A DNA stretch of 64,000 nt from Quillaja saponaria (taxonomy: Eukaryota > Streptophyta > Magnoliopsida > Fabales > Quillajaceae): contig CM055613.1 of assembly GCA_029379385.1 (NCBI GenBank), positions 19,362,001-19,426,000 of the forward strand. Direction: 5' to 3'. The notes under the pieces were generated by a model. That model was not told the origin of the DNA. It saw only the letters and a program-made list of their open reading frames with translations, and did not search any database. Positions 1-12,230 of this stretch are shown piece after piece. Numbering within the stretch: the stretch's first letter is position 1; each line of letters opens with the position of its first letter. The translations under genes and the position numbers were made by a program.

Positions 1-329
1 TTTTGTAATGCAAGTTACCTATAAGACCTTATTTTTACTACTTGAGCCTTATCTAGCAATAGGGATTTTGTGCCTAAATAGTTTATGTAGAGGTAAGCCT
101 CTTAGGTTCAGTAAACACCTCAAGGTACTTATGGATAAGGCACTGGATTACAACTGGAATGTGATATGGAGATGATTCCAAGGAAGTCTGAGTGTGGTCA
201 AGGATTGGTCCGGATCAATAGAGATTGCTAGTTTGAGTGTTATCCTTTTCCTGAAACATAGGAATTTTCCTAGCTGGTGACTCTTTCAACACAATTTCTT
301 GGTCTCAGTTGAACCTCATAGTCATTTCC

Positions 330-1860
330 CTAAAATCCTATAGTACAAGCCCTAATTGAGATAATCACTATACCCCCAAGTACCATATGACACCCTTCTA
401 AAGGCATGGAAAAGAAGTTTGCTGGATACATTTTTCCCTGCATTGCCTAATCAGCATTGTGGCAAGTGAAACTCATAAGGACTTTAGATCCATTAGATCT
501 GTAACATTGCAGAATATAAGTGGTTCGCAACCTACATCCCACCTTCCTAGCAAAATTCAATTCTATGAAATTATGTGTGCTTCCACTATCCACGAGATCA
601 TGACCTCAAAACCTTTCACAATTCCATCCTAACTTCATAGAGTTAAATTCATCAGTCCCCAAGAGAGCATGCATAGAGATTCTAGGCTCCTTAGTAGTCT
701 TTTCATTATCCTCCAGTTCTACTATATTCACACTGCTAGTAGAGCCACCTAACACCTCACCTTCATCCTCCCCTTCAAGTTCCAACATAATGTGATACAG
801 TCAAGACCTTTTACATTTATGCCCTAGACTATACCTCTCATCACACCAGTGCATAGAACCTTAGTCCTCTTTTCCTCCCATTCCTTTTAGGGCATATTCC
901 TAGTAGGTTTATAAGTAGTTGGCTGTTTTTAGGATTGGTTATCCAATCTGGGTTTAAAGATTAGGTTAAGGTTGGTGCTTGAGGTTAGTTAGGTGAGAAA
1001 TTTAGGTATAGGTGGCATTAAGGCAGGAACAAGCTTAGGTGTAGTGTTATATGTTGACTGTTTGGGTTGGTGTTTCTTCTGTAACTCAAAATGTGAATTC
1101 TCGTAATCTAGCTAGGTACATTGCTCAGGGATGCAAATCACTAAGGAAACAACTAATGGCAAACTCCTCAGGTATGTAGGTTTGACTCAATGACTTTACA
1201 AATTGATCTTAGTAACCTCTCACTACCCCCATTGTCTTAATTTCACCAAGTCAGCAATGGGGTCCTCAAGGATGAATTAGCAAACCTTCAACTTATGTCA
1301 TAAATGTATTGACCCCATGTCACCACCCTTCCCACCCAATTTCTTCAATAGACTTAATGTTAGTGCAAAGCCCTCCCTTCCAAATGACCACAGACAATCC
1401 TTACTTTATGCACCTATGGTACTCCCCACTAGCTACAACATTTCCAAGGTCATGAAAACCCCCACTTCCATTGCCTAGTCCCAAATTTTGAGCCTCAAGC
1501 ATCAGATTGTCAACAGGTAGACCTCCAAATTGAGGCATACCTCTTGGTGGTTATGCAATTACGTTCATACAATGGCTTCTTCCATTTAACGCTTGCCTAG
1601 CTTAAGCTTGACCAGGCCCTCTGTTGAGGCTTTCCTGCTGCTTTACCAGTAACTAGAGCTGGGTTTTGGTTTTGTTGAGGCTTCCATCACTTGATACAAG
1701 TCCTCCACCATCGTTGCCATACGTTCATTATTTCTATGGTTTAGTTTATCCAATTTCTGATAAATCGTCTAGTGCACAGCTTCCTGTACCCCTTTGATTC
1801 GAGTTTCCAACTTCTTGAGCTCCCCTTGAAGCCATTGATTGTGAGTCAGCATTATGAATA
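330..1860 (-). pseudogene. Ty3/gypsy gag-protease remnant
   Basis: Read on the minus strand, this is a broken gag and protease region of a Ty3/gypsy retrotransposon. The start near 1855 gives a Gag-like N-terminus (MLTHNQWLQGELKKLETRIK), followed by interrupted pieces. A decayed zinc-knuckle region lies near 820-890. An acidic linker at 606-788 ends in the typical pre-protease stretch ISMHALLG. A degenerate aspartic-protease active site is near 575-600, and a later protease piece (SYGTWGYSD, the counterpart of the family's GCDMVLGVQWL) near 350-390. Frame changes and stops make it non-functional. The reverse transcriptase would lie beyond the left edge of the window. Gag packages element RNA and the protease cleaves the polyprotein. 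The lineage is not resolved. Confidence 0.75.
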
Positions 1861-1872
1861 GCTCTAATACTA
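1861..1872 (-). other. Primer binding site of the Ty3/gypsy element
   Basis: The minus strand reads TAGTATTAGAGC. This matches the initiator-tRNA-Met primer binding site TGGTATCAGAGC at 10 of 12 positions, and both mismatches are G-to-A or C-to-T changes. It lies 3 bases from the presumed LTR end at 1876 and just upstream of the Gag start, which fits its role in priming minus-strand DNA synthesis. Confidence 0.7.
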
Positions 1873-1875
1873 AAT

Positions 1876-2379
1876 TGTTAGTTTTAGTGACAGAACTAAC
1901 GGAAAAAATTCACAGAAATTCAAAGAAATTTAACTAAAGGCTAGAAAAGAAAAGGAAAACTAATTTATTATGCAAATTCAACTGTCCATAGAAGATTCTA
2001 GCTCAATCCTTATAGCAAATCTCTCTAACAGAATTCTCAGCCCCCTTAAATTCTCAGCAACCTACTAGTATGAGCTGACCAGGCCAGGAAGCAGTTGGAC
2101 AAGTTAAAAGACACAAACACCCTTTCCCAAATATATTAAACCTAAAACCATAAAACGTTGCATTTAAAACTAACCCATACTCACTAGACAGTAATAATAA
2201 GCTTAAGCTAAAGGCTAAAAACAACCAAAATGCCATTGTTTCATCAAAGTAGTGCATCAAAGAAGTCAGATTCACTGAAAAATTATGGAAAATTTCTTAG
2301 CTAAGTTATTAGAAAATTCTTCAAAATAAAGTCCATATTATTTAACAATGTAGGATCCAATCCCATAATAAGGATGCAA
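1876..2379 (-). repeat. Part of the Ty3/gypsy 5' LTR, interrupted by Copia
   Basis: This segment lies between the primer binding site at 1861-1872 and the target duplication of the Copia insertion at 2375-2379. On the minus strand its inner end reads CTAACA, a normal LTR terminus. The LTR should resume after the Copia element at 9433. A plausible outer end (minus-strand TGTTGTGGAGGG) lies near 9510, but the second LTR of this element is outside the window, so that end is unconfirmed. Confidence 0.55.
2375..2379. repeat. Target-site duplication of the Copia element, left copy
   Basis: The bases TGCAA directly precede the left LTR. The right copy at 9428-9432 is TGCAG, so 4 of 5 bases match and the difference is a transition. 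Confidence 0.7.
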
Positions 2380-2839
2380 TGTAATAATTATACAGGATCT
2401 AATACATGAATTCATAATACATTAACAATAAGGTTTGCATACCTAATTGAGCCATGGCACTGGATATATGGAATCTCAGCCAAGCACGCCTCAGTAAATG
2501 CTTCAAATAGCCAGGTTTTCCTTTTCGTATTCACTGTATTTTGTGGCAACTCTCAATGGGGCAATATGCATATATATAGAGAAAGATGGGACCTAGCTAT
2601 TTAATATTAGATAAAACTTTAAGAGTCCTCCTATTAAAGACTCCTAAAGTCACTCAACTACACTTACTGTCAATCCACATCTAATCAGATAAGAAGTATG
2701 CTTAAGCTCTATCTTAAATGATCACATAAACTATATAAACTTTTACCAACATGTCTCAAATGGACCAAATGTTAAGCCCGTTTTATTATTAAAACAAAAC
2801 CATATAAGTAATAGCAATCTACATATGGAATTTCTAACA
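2380..2839 (-). repeat. Copia 3' LTR
   Basis: A 460-bp repeat of 8963-9427. On the minus strand it starts TGTTAGAAATTCC and ends TATTACA. It contains a TATA-box-like run (minus-strand CTCTATATATATG) near 2565-2582 that the other LTR shares. Substitutions and small indels between the two LTRs are visible throughout, so the insertion is not recent. Confidence 0.9.
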
Positions 2840-2852
2840 TTCTCCTACTTGG
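2840..2852 (-). other. Copia polypurine tract
   Basis: The minus strand reads CCAAGTAGGAGAA directly before the TGTTAG start of the 3' LTR. This is the normal place and composition for the plus-strand primer of a Copia element. Confidence 0.75.
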
Positions 2853-3522
2853 GCAATATTAATTATAGTTTTAAAATTTTGAAAAATATAATTTTAGAAA
2901 ACAACTCTTGGACAAGGTATAACTTTTATGTGGCCACAATTTTCAAAGAAAAAATTTGGTCCTGAGATGCACTTCAAACAATCCAGCCCAATTAAGTTAT
3001 TAACATAAAAATCATGACAATTATTGTGCCACTTAAAAGATACAAGACCAATCCATGGTTACAAATGCTAACAACCTAATCTACAATGGATCTAGATGTG
3101 GTAGTGTAGCAAGAAAATATCATATAAATGTGATCAACATATGCTATTTTCATTGTCGGTACTCCAGGTGATTTCATTAAAACTGGATGCTTTCCAAAGC
3201 ACTAGAAATCACTTAAGCTTAATTTTAAGCTTGTATGTCTCAATAACCATCACGAGACATCCAATTAGTGTCATTTGAGACATACCTCCAAATTGACAAA
3301 ACTCACACTTAAGAAAGACACAAAATCTTAAGATTTTAATGCAATGACATGTCATATATAAATAACCATATGTGCATATACAATATCAATCATATCATAA
3401 TGAAAATAACTATTATTTTCATTAATTAAACGTACCATCCAACAAGGATGTAAACAAACATAAGATACCAAATAGCATATATAACATGCTAGCTAGTTTG
3501 AATAAAACAACGTAAACTCCCA

Positions 3523-4285
3523 TTAACCAAAAACATCAAAGGACTCCACAATACTCATGCTATCAACATGACTTTTGAAAACCCCAGTCCTGAGTCTTTT
3601 GGTTAAAGGATCTGCTAACATTTTTTCTATTTCAATATATTCAAACACAATATCTCCCTTTTTCACTAAATCCCTAGTAGCCAAATACTTATTATCTATA
3701 GCTTTCGATGCACTAGAGTTCTTGTTATTCTTTGAAAAGAACACAGCAGAGCTGTTGTCACAGTAAATTTAAAGAGGTCTAGAGATTGAATCAACCACAC
3801 CAAGGCAGGTTATCATGTTCTTCAACCATACACCCTATGTCGATGCTCCATAACAAGCAACGAACTCGGCCTACATAGTGGAAGAGGCAATAATTGTCTG
3901 TTTAGAACTTTTCCAAGATACAGCTCCCCCATCTAACATGAAAATATATCTTGATGTGGATTTCGGATCATTCTTGCAACCAGCAAAGTCAGAATCAGAG
4001 TAACCAATCAACTCAAGGTGATCAATCTTTCTATATACCAGCATAAAGTCCTTGGTCCTCTACAAATACCTCATAACTTTCTACGTAGCAACCTAATGTT
4101 CTGGTCCTGAGTTTGACTGATATCTACCAAGAACTCCCACTGCAAAAGCAATGTCAGGTCTAGTGCAAACTTGAGCATACAACAAGCTTCCAACTGTGCT
4201 AGCATAAGGCACATTCTTCATGAACTCCCTTTGAAAATCATTAACGAGACACTGATCAAAGTTGAATCTATCACCTTTCACAACT
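3523..4285 (-). pseudogene. Copia RNase H region
   Basis: Minus-strand pieces show the end of the Copia polyprotein. MKNVPYASTVGSLLYAQVC and TRPDIAFAVGVLGRYQSNSG (4093-4281) are the usual link between reverse transcriptase and RNase H. Then come AEFVACYGAS (near 3850) and IYCDNSSAVFFSKN (near 3735-3775). The C-terminus at 3523-3744 contains DIVFEYIEIEKMLADPLTK, typical of Copia. Several stops separate these pieces. RNase H would remove the RNA template during reverse transcription. Confidence 0.85.
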
Positions 4286-4289
4286 GATA

Positions 4290-5148
4290 CATCCTCAGGC
4301 TTACATTTCTACATATTAAACCTATCGAGCATACGATCAATGTATGCTCGCTGAGAAAGGCCCAACAAATGATAAGATTTGTCCTGATGAATTTCAATGC
4401 CAAGAACAAATGATGCCTCCCCAAGATCTTTCATGTCAAAGGTCTTAGATAGTATCAATTTTGTCTCATGTAATAAACCAACGTCACTACTGGCAAGTAA
4501 AATATCATCAACGTATAAAACCAAAATGATAAATTTACTTCCATTGACTTTGAGATATATGCACTAATCAATCTTGTTTTCAACAAAACCAAGAGAGGTG
4601 ACTACCTCATCAAACTTCAAGAATCACTGTTGAGATGCTTGTTTTAGACCATAGATACACTTCGTGAGTCTACAAACAAGTTCACTCTCTCCATTTTCTT
4701 TGAAACCTTCAGGTTGAACCATATAAACCTCTTCAACAAGATCATCATTTAAGAAGGTTGTCTTGACATCCATCTGATGTAATTCAAGATTAAAATGAGC
4801 CACCAATGCCATGATGACCCTAATAGAGTCTTTAGTTGAGACAGGAGAGAAAGGCTCACTAAAATCCACACCTTCTCTTTGAGAGAAACCTTTAGCTACA
4901 AATCTTGCTTTGAAACGCTCAATTTTTCTCTTTGAATCTTTCTTGGTCATGTAAACCCACTTGCATCCAATGGGTCTGCAACCCTCTAGAAGTGCAACTA
5001 ACTCCCATACACCATTGTGTACCATAGATTGTATCTCTTCTCTCATGGCTTCAATCCACTTGTCTGACTGTTGATTGGAGACAACTTTTCCATATGTAGT
5101 AGGATCAACAATATGACCAACATCATAATCAATTTCACCCAAACACAC
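4290..5148 (-). pseudogene. Copia reverse transcriptase region
   Basis: The best-preserved part of the element. At 4624-5148 the minus strand gives a 174-residue stretch with WIEAMREEIQSM, GCKWVYMTKKDS, ARFVAKGFSQREGVDF, ELHQMDVKTTFLNDDLVEEV and CIYGLKQASQQ, all standard Copia reverse-transcriptase blocks. The catalytic YVDDILLA block follows at 4309-4524 after a short stretch with a stop. The enzyme copies element RNA into DNA. Stops split the frame, so it is inactive in cis. Confidence 0.92.
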
Positions 5149-5169
5149 AATGAAGTCATCAGAAATAGC

Positions 5170-6330
5170 ATGCCTTCTCTACCGTTCAGACCTTTTAACA
5201 GGTATTTATGAAACTGGATTCTATTGCTGAGGAGCTTCACTAGGAACATGTGCAGTAGCATCAGTGAGAATAGGTGGTGCTACTTCAGCTTGTTCATTTA
5301 CTTCCCCCCATCACCTGTTCTCACAACAGGCATGGAAACCATTGCTTCTGACAGATCATATAATGGAATAATAACATCCTTATTTCACTTTCCTTGATCT
5401 AAAAGTGAAAACTTTTCCAAATCAGCAACATCAAATTCCAAGAACTTGGCAGTTTGTTATTCCACTATTTTGGTTCTTTGTGCGAGGCAATAGAACTAGT
5501 ATCCTTTAAAGTGATCTGGATAACCAATAAAGTAATCATAGGTAGATATAAGGTCAGTTTTCTTCTCATTTGGGTTATAGATTCTCACTTCAACTGGATA
5601 CTCCCAAGTTCAAGCTAGGCTTCCTTCCAGTTTACAACTCAAAAGGTGTTTTAGGCACCGCTTTATTGGGAACCTTATTAAGGATGTACAAGGCAGTTTT
5701 AATGGCTTATCCTCAAATATATTCAAGTAAGTTTGACCTCCTCATCATTTCCTTAAAGGTGCGATTACACCTTCGGCCACACCATTTTATTCAAGGTTAC
5801 CTGGCATGGTATATTAGGCAACAATCCGACACTCTTATAAGTACTTAGCAAATGGTCCTTATATGTTGTCCATCAACCCTAAGTTTTCCATAATACTCAC
5901 CTCCACAGTCAAATCTTACAATCTTAATGACTTTCCCTAATTGTTTTTCAACTTCAGTCATGAAAATTATAAATTTATTAAGAGAATCAGATTTTTCTTT
6001 AATCAAGTATAGAAAACCAAATCAGGAAAAGTCATCAATGAAGGTAATAAAATAACAGTTTTTACATAAAGTGTTAGAATAGGGTCCACTAATATCTATA
6101 TGAATGATCTCTAAGAGTTCTAAACTACGGGTTAACCCCTTTTTCTTTGTCTTAGTCAGTTTCCTTTTAATAGATTGACACAAGTTTCTAAGTCAAAAAA
6201 ATCAAGCGATGGTAGGATGCCATCCTTAATGAGTCTTTCAACTCTTTCCCTTGATATGTGACCCAGACACTTATGTCAAAACATTGAGGATTTCTCTTTA
6301 ATTAAAGATCTTTTGGAAATAACTTTTTCA
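5170..6330 (-). pseudogene. Copia integrase region, heavily degraded
   Basis: On the minus strand, fragments between the protease and the reverse transcriptase fit a Copia integrase: a pre-integrase segment running in from about 6330, a core fragment resembling the conserved SDCGGEYYGKL region near 5880-5915, and a proline- and serine-rich linker leading to the reverse transcriptase. Many stops and frame changes are present, so only part can be followed. The assignment rests on position between recognised domains plus these short matches. Confidence 0.65.
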
Positions 6331-6880
6331 TTATTTAAAGAGGAATTGATATTTAAGGGTGCTAAAATCATGTTGTATAAATCCATTGGACAAAACACAT
6401 TCTCCAAGAATTTCAGAATTTAAAAATAACTGAACTTTTGAATTACCAAAATAGGAATAACCAATTTTGCCTAACAAAGAAATTGAAATCAAATTCCACC
6501 TAAAAGACGATACATAAAAAGTGTTTTCCAAAACAAGTTCAAAACCACTTTCTAAAAATAAAGAGATGATTCCTACTGGACTCGACTTCAACCTCGACAT
6601 CATTCCTAACCCTAAGCTTTGTCTTTAAATCACTTGGCTTCCTTTTGTGTTTGAACCCCTGCATGGTACAAGCAACATGAACAGTTGCACCACTGTCAAG
6701 CCACCAAGAATTTAATGGACCATTAACTAAATTGGATTCAAAACAAATGAAAGCTAGTGAGTTACCTTCTTTTTATTTTTCTTTTCTAATCAGGATTTTA
6801 ATTTGAAATAGTCTGCTTTCACTTAATCTCTCTTTTTGCAAAAGAAACATGTAATGTCATTTTTAATAGCAGCCTTAAGA
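6331..6880 (-). pseudogene. Copia zinc knuckle, protease and pre-integrase region
   Basis: A decayed CCHC knuckle (CFFCKK, then a stop, then VKADYFK) lies near 6800-6850. It is followed by NSWWLDSGATVHVACTMQGF (near 6645-6710), whose DSG triplet is the aspartic-protease active site. Next comes a pre-integrase stretch at 6331-6603 (ENTFYVSSFRWNLISISLL). This order is normal for Copia. In the knuckle the expected Gly-His is replaced by Asp and a stop, so it is broken. Confidence 0.85.
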
Positions 6881-7188
6881 CCACCCACAACAAGTTTCTG
6901 ACTAGTACCATGCCCTTTCACATCCTAAGTCTTCCTATGATGAGTAGATTTAGACTTACCCTAACCACCATTGGTAGAACTAGGTTTGGAATAGGAAACA
7001 AAAAGTGCAGTTTCACTTTTTTCTTTCTTAAGCTTATCCTTTTCAGTCACACACTTAAAGATAAGGTCATTGATGGTCTAGGATTCATTTTGGGTGTTAT
7101 AGGCAATTTTATTTTAGGAGAAATCAGGTAGTAAGGAATTGAGAGAATGGTGAACCACAAAACTATTAGGGATTGAATTTCTTTGTTT

Positions 7189-7620
7189 TTAAGCTCGGTT
7201 TGTACTGTGAACCATTTTGAGAATAAATTCCTGAACCCCAGTTCCATTTTCATATCTCATACCCGCTTGATCATTTATTAGCTTTCCAGTCTCAGCATTA
7301 TCAGATACCTTGTACCTATCCCCCACAGCTTTCATGAAGTCTTTGGCACTTTGAGTTTCAGGTAACCCACTCAAAAGGTGTTCAGATATTGATCTCTTCA
7401 TGTAGATTAAACTCAACCTATTTGATCTCTCACATTTGTCAAAAGCCTCTTTTTGACCTATGGAGCTAGCATCATAAAGATCAGCAGGTTTATTACTACG
7501 TAGAGCTAAATCGATATCTATAATTCCTAGGGTGAATTCAACATCTTGCTTCCATTTCTTAAAGTTGGAACCGTTCAACAATTCAATAGTAGCAATAACA
7601 AATAATACAACATGTCAACA
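7189..7620 (-). pseudogene. Copia Gag (UBN2-type) N-terminal region
   Basis: The minus strand gives IELLNGSNFKKWKQDVEF, then DKCERSNRLSLIYMKRSI, SAKDFMKAVGDRYKVSD and GTGVQEFILKMVHSTNR, the usual Copia Gag pattern. An open stretch runs from 7581 to 7189. The true start codon is probably lost, because the in-frame sequence upstream continues as GVTATIELLNG-like codons without a clear ATG. The rest of Gag toward 6880 is fragmentary. Gag would form the virus-like particle. Confidence 0.85.
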
Positions 7621-7688
7621 ACTTGAGTAATTAAAAATCAAGATTAAAAATTTATTTTCCATGAATCCAAAGTGCATCATTACAAACT

Positions 7689-7878
7689 CCCCTTTGGGCA
7701 GAGAATGTAACATGCTATTAGGATCTCATGATTAACCCATGAAATTAAAATTAGTGCATCCTAGCTTTCGAAAAGTCTATCCCCTTTGGGCAGATAAACC
7801 TTCTAGGCTGGTATACCCCAAACCATATGTTTAATGTATTTTCCAAAATTAAAGTATAAAATAACCTCTTTTGGGCAG
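7689..7878 (-). repeat. Triplicated motif in the Copia leader
   Basis: CCCCTTTGGGCAG occurs at 7689-7701 and 7781-7793, and a slightly altered copy (CCTCTTTTGGGCAG) at 7865-7878. The spacings are 92 and 84 bp. The motif lies in the long untranslated leader between primer site and Gag, on the element's minus strand as CTGCCCAAAGGGG. Its role is unknown. Confidence 0.6.
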
Positions 7879-8948
7879 GAAACTATATATAATAATTTAA
7901 GAAACATCCCGTACTATAACTTTCAAAAATCCCACAAATCTATATAGATAAACTTATAAGATTTTCTCAAGCCGGGAAAATATAATTACTCATAATTTAT
8001 CCTTTCAAACCAAAATACATTTTAAAAGTATCTCATTGGATAATTAAACACATGTTGTAACTTTGAAAAATTGAATTGAAATAGAAGCATTCTAACCAAC
8101 ACATGTTATGAAAACATGAGAGTACGAAATTATTTAGCTCTAACTAAGGATAGTGCCTACTAATTGACAATTCCATGACATATAAATATGAAAATAAAAC
8201 AGTTCTTAACAATTATTTATGTGCAACCATATTAGTTTAAAACATAGCAAAATATCATTAACCAAACCAATAAATCATGCACATAATATCCCAAATTTAA
8301 CCATACCATAAAATTCAAAAAATTAATTTGGTAAAATTTTGGGGGAAAACGGGATGGCAGAAGTGGCGCATGTGGTACACGCTCCACCTGCCACACGTGG
8401 GATATGCCCACGTGGCTGTGTCCCTTTCTTCCTTCTCCAGCCGGGTCTTCTTGACCCAGACTGGAAGAAACAGGTCTGTTACGACCTATTTCTGAAAATT
8501 ATGTTTTTCCAGAGGCTTTTTTATGCTTTTTCTCAAATCTTTGTGTGGTTTTTGTTTTAAATTACTTTTCTAATAATAACCCTATAACAATTTCATGTTT
8601 TATCAAGATAATATTTCAATAAATTGAAATTATAGTGACATGAACCCTAACCTATGATTTAAATCGATAAAACAACATGAAACCTTAGTTTTCAAATCAA
8701 AACTTAATTTTGATTTTAAAACAACCCAAATTTTAAAATTTAGATTTCTCAACTTATAGTTGATGAAATCATACAAATAATATATCAAATTAAAGATATA
8801 AACGAGACCTTTAAAATCCCTAACAAATTGGGCTCAATTTCATTCATACATAAGTTCGATTTTGAGTTTAAAAAAATTTACTTATATGAACCCTATAATT
8901 TTATGTTAAATAAATAAATATTAGGGTTCTAAATTCATGTAGATTAGA
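7879..8948 (-). other. Remainder of the Copia leader
   Basis: No coding signal was seen. A GC-richer island at 8340-8480 contains two CCACGTGG/CACACGTGGG-type inverted sequences in otherwise AT-rich DNA. It is part of the element's untranslated leader. Confidence 0.5.
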
Positions 8949-8960
8949 CTCTGAACACCA
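8949..8960 (-). other. Copia primer binding site, decayed
   Basis: The minus strand reads TGGTGTTCAGAG two bases after the LTR end at 8963. It resembles TGGTATCAGAGC (initiator tRNA-Met) with one inserted base and one transition. The position is right, but the match is imperfect. Confidence 0.5.
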
Positions 8961-8962
8961 CA

Positions 8963-9427
8963 TGTAATAAGTATACAGGATCTCATACATGAATTCAGAA
9001 CACATTAACAATAAAGTTTGCGTACCTAATTGAGCCATAGCAGCGGATATATGGAATCTCAGCCAAGCACGTCTCAGTAAATTCTTCACACAGCCAGGTC
9101 TTCCTCTCCGTACTCTCTATATTTTGTGGCAGCTCTCAATGGGGCAAGATACATATATATATATAGAGGAGACAGGGACCTAGTTATTTAATGTCAAATA
9201 AAACTGTAAAAGTCCTCCCATTAAAAACTCTTAAAGTCACTTAACCTACACTTACTATCAATCCACATCTAATCAGATAAAAAGTGTGCTTAAACCCTAT
9301 CCCAAATGATTACATAAATTATATGAGCTTTTACCAGCATGTCTCAAATAGACCAAACCTTAAGCCCGTTTTATTATTAAAACAAAACCATACAATTAAT
9401 GGCAGCCCACATATGGAATATCTAACA
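8963..9427 (-). repeat. Copia 5' LTR
   Basis: A 465-bp partner of the LTR at 2380-2839. On the minus strand it starts TGTTAGATATTCC and ends TATTACA. A TATA-like run is conserved near 9150-9168. Confidence 0.9.
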
Positions 9428-9432
9428 TGCAG
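9428..9432. repeat. Target-site duplication of the Copia element, right copy
   Basis: TGCAG directly follows the right LTR and pairs with TGCAA at 2375-2379. Confidence 0.7.
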
Positions 9433-12230
9433 GACCCACTTTTCTGATATGTTTATCTTATAATTGTAATGTTCCTATAATTATTGTTACAGGATCCCTC
9501 CACAACAATCAATATATTTGCATATACTAATGAATTACATACATAAATCTTCTTTTTTGCCATTCGTTGAATGACATATACAACAATAAGGACCAGTTTG
9601 AGTTTTTTTCCATCATTTTTACTTTATAATCAAATCTTATGTTCTGTTTATTGAGAATCGAGAACGAGGAAAAAATAAAAAAGTAGATTATACCTTGATT
9701 ATTATTGATCTCTTAATAAAATAAAATAAATTCCAATAGCTAGGAGAATTTTTTTTTTTTTTTCCGTATATCCAGATGTGGTTTTGTATAGAAGTTGTAT
9801 GCATTATTCGCTTACAAGTATTTTACACTTCTTAATAAGTTTTATATTTTGAGACTCTAATATTCTATTTTGGTAGATAATTTTGATGAATATCTATTAT
9901 GTTTTTAGCTTTTCTACAGTAGTGTTTGATCACCTCCAAAGTTTATATCTTCAAATCGTGAGAGTTTGAGAGAAGGAAGAATAATCTTTAGTATCTATTT
10001 TGTTTGCTTTTAAGAAGAATATAATAATTTTGTTTTTGTCCTAACAACAGCTAGGTGTTGTAATTTTCTTCTTTGATTCAGAACAAGTAAAAGTAGTGGC
10101 TCCTTTGTTATATTATTATTTCTTCTTGGTATTTTCCAAAATAATGTCGTACTTAAATTTATACAAACTATTGTTTCTTGAATTGATTTGAGCAAAAACG
10201 AGTTAAGATAGTTGGGGTGAGACCATTAAGATATATGTGCGTTGGGTATAGAAAGTTTATATCTCTGAGATTCTCTAAACTGAGTTTTAAGTTTCATATT
10301 ATTGCTCTTGAATGCTTGTTAGTATATGTTCAATTCACTAACTTTTTAAGTAAATTTTTTAATCATGTATTTGATTTTTTGGGCTTGCATATTTGTACCT
10401 GTAAGAGTTATACTACTTTCAAGTTTTCAACTATTTAATTTGCTTAATTTATTTGATGATTACAATTTTATTTTCCTAGGTAGATTTGTGGTTTTATTTG
10501 AGAGTGACATTTGTTTTATTGGCATTAAAACGTGTAGGAGTTTCACAACAAAAAGAAAAAAGAAGTTTTCAAACCAAAACGAAGCGAAGCAGTTTCATTA
10601 AAATTCAATTCAAACTTCAAATTCGTATGTGTTTTGTTACTTGCAGATACTAACATTATTTCCATTTTCAGATCTTTTTTACAGTGTTCTGAAGACAAGT
10701 TGATCAAGCGTTGTAGTTTATTTACATGAAATCATGAATGTCAGGGTGTTGAAAATAAATTGCACTCATGATTTCAAGGGCACTTCATATTTTTTTTGTT
10801 TTTTTTTTTTTTTTTTTTTTTTCTATTCTTCTATTTACTCTTTCATTTTTATGCTCAAAATTATTTTACTGAAACCCATTTTTTTATTTAGAGAAATTAA
10901 ACGATAAAGCTTATGTATAGGAAAAGAAATGTTTTAATTTTACTTGCTTCAATGTCCATTAACAGTGAATAATTTTATTTTATTTTCATTTTTATATGAA
11001 TAGAAATGAAAATAGATGTCTTTTCGAATAGATGTAGCTCACAAGCAAGGTATCCATAAGAGAATTAGTATATAATATAAATTACGGATGGCAATAGTTG
11101 AGATAATTCGTGAAAAGTTAAGAGTAATTCATGAAAAGATTAAGCTGGATATATTTTTTAAGTGAGCTGAGTTCAATTTTTTCAAATTTTCGCTCATGCT
11201 GACTAATTTAATATAATTTTTTATTATTTATACATAATAATATATTTATTTGAAAAAATGATATAATTTGTAACTGAGGTGGGATTGGAACTTAATTAAG
11301 TACCTTTGGTATTTAGTTGAACTCCTTTCCACCACAATCTATTTTTCATAGGTCTTAGGGCTCTGATCGTTTTACGGACAGCAGTTGAACTTTTATCAAA
11401 TCTCTCTGTAGATCTCTTACACACAACCACGACTAAGAGAAAAACAAAAGAGACTATGAACGACCACTTGGATTCATGGCAGATCTTGTTAATTTTCTAT
11501 TATTTAAGAAACATAAATCACATCTTGTAATTAAAAAAGATTAATTGATAGTATGAGTATATTATTTTAACCTTAAAAAATAATTTGTAATCCAATTTAA
11601 ATTTGTTAGTTTATTTTTAATTTAATGATAATTTAAATTAAATATTATAATGATCACCCAAATAATTTTTATAGATTTATATAGGCAGCTGCTGCCTAAA
11701 ATAATTTAGTAATATATGTCTAGCTGATTTTTCTTGTATGATCCTACTTTTACCCACATGAGAAAATGATAAAAGAAAGACAAAAAGTAATTAAAAGCAT
11801 AATTTGTTTTTTAGGTTTCTCATGAGTTTCCTGGAACTAATCTAGTATTGGATTTCGTGGCTCACCCTCCCTAAAAGTGTTTTCCACGAGCTCAAACACT
11901 GACATTAAAAGTGGGATATGTGGTATCTTTTCATACACTTAGGTTTTTAAAATCCTCCAAGTATGACTCCACTAACATATGTTCTCATTTGTCCAAAAAA
12001 GAAAAAACAATTAAAATGATGTAATTTTAACTAAGAATCAACTAAATTAAATATTAAATTTCAAATTAACTAAAATTAATTATATGAATTATTTATTTTC
12101 CATTTAAATCAAATCAGTCAATCTATTAGTAGAAAAATTAGCACCACTATAAATCTGATTGTTGGTTAACTTAAAAGAGTGTTTGATGAAAAGATGCACC
12201 TTTGCCAAAGTGTTTGACAAAGAAATTGAA
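9433..12230. other. AT-rich intergenic stretch without genes
   Basis: The first about 80 bp are probably the far end of the interrupted Ty3/gypsy LTR. The rest shows only short chance reading frames and homopolymer runs, notably a T tract at 10791-10822. I recognise no domain and no tRNA. Confidence 0.5.

Larger units (their letters stand above)
2380..9427 (-). mobile_element. Decayed Ty1/Copia retrotransposon, full extent
   Basis: A 7.0-kb minus-strand element with two LTRs (2380-2839 and 8963-9427), a polypurine tract beside the left LTR, a decayed primer binding site beside the right one, and a five-base target duplication with one mismatch. On the minus strand the order is gag, protease, integrase, reverse transcriptase, RNase H, which is the Copia order. 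All domains carry stops or frameshifts, so it is not autonomous. It is nested in the LTR of the older Ty3/gypsy element on its left. The leader between primer site and Gag is long (about 1.3 kb). Confidence 0.9.

Noticed and set aside
10010..10601. Several 60-80 codon frames near 10 kb
   Set aside because: AT-rich, Phe/Leu/Ile-rich chance frames that overlap each other and match no family.
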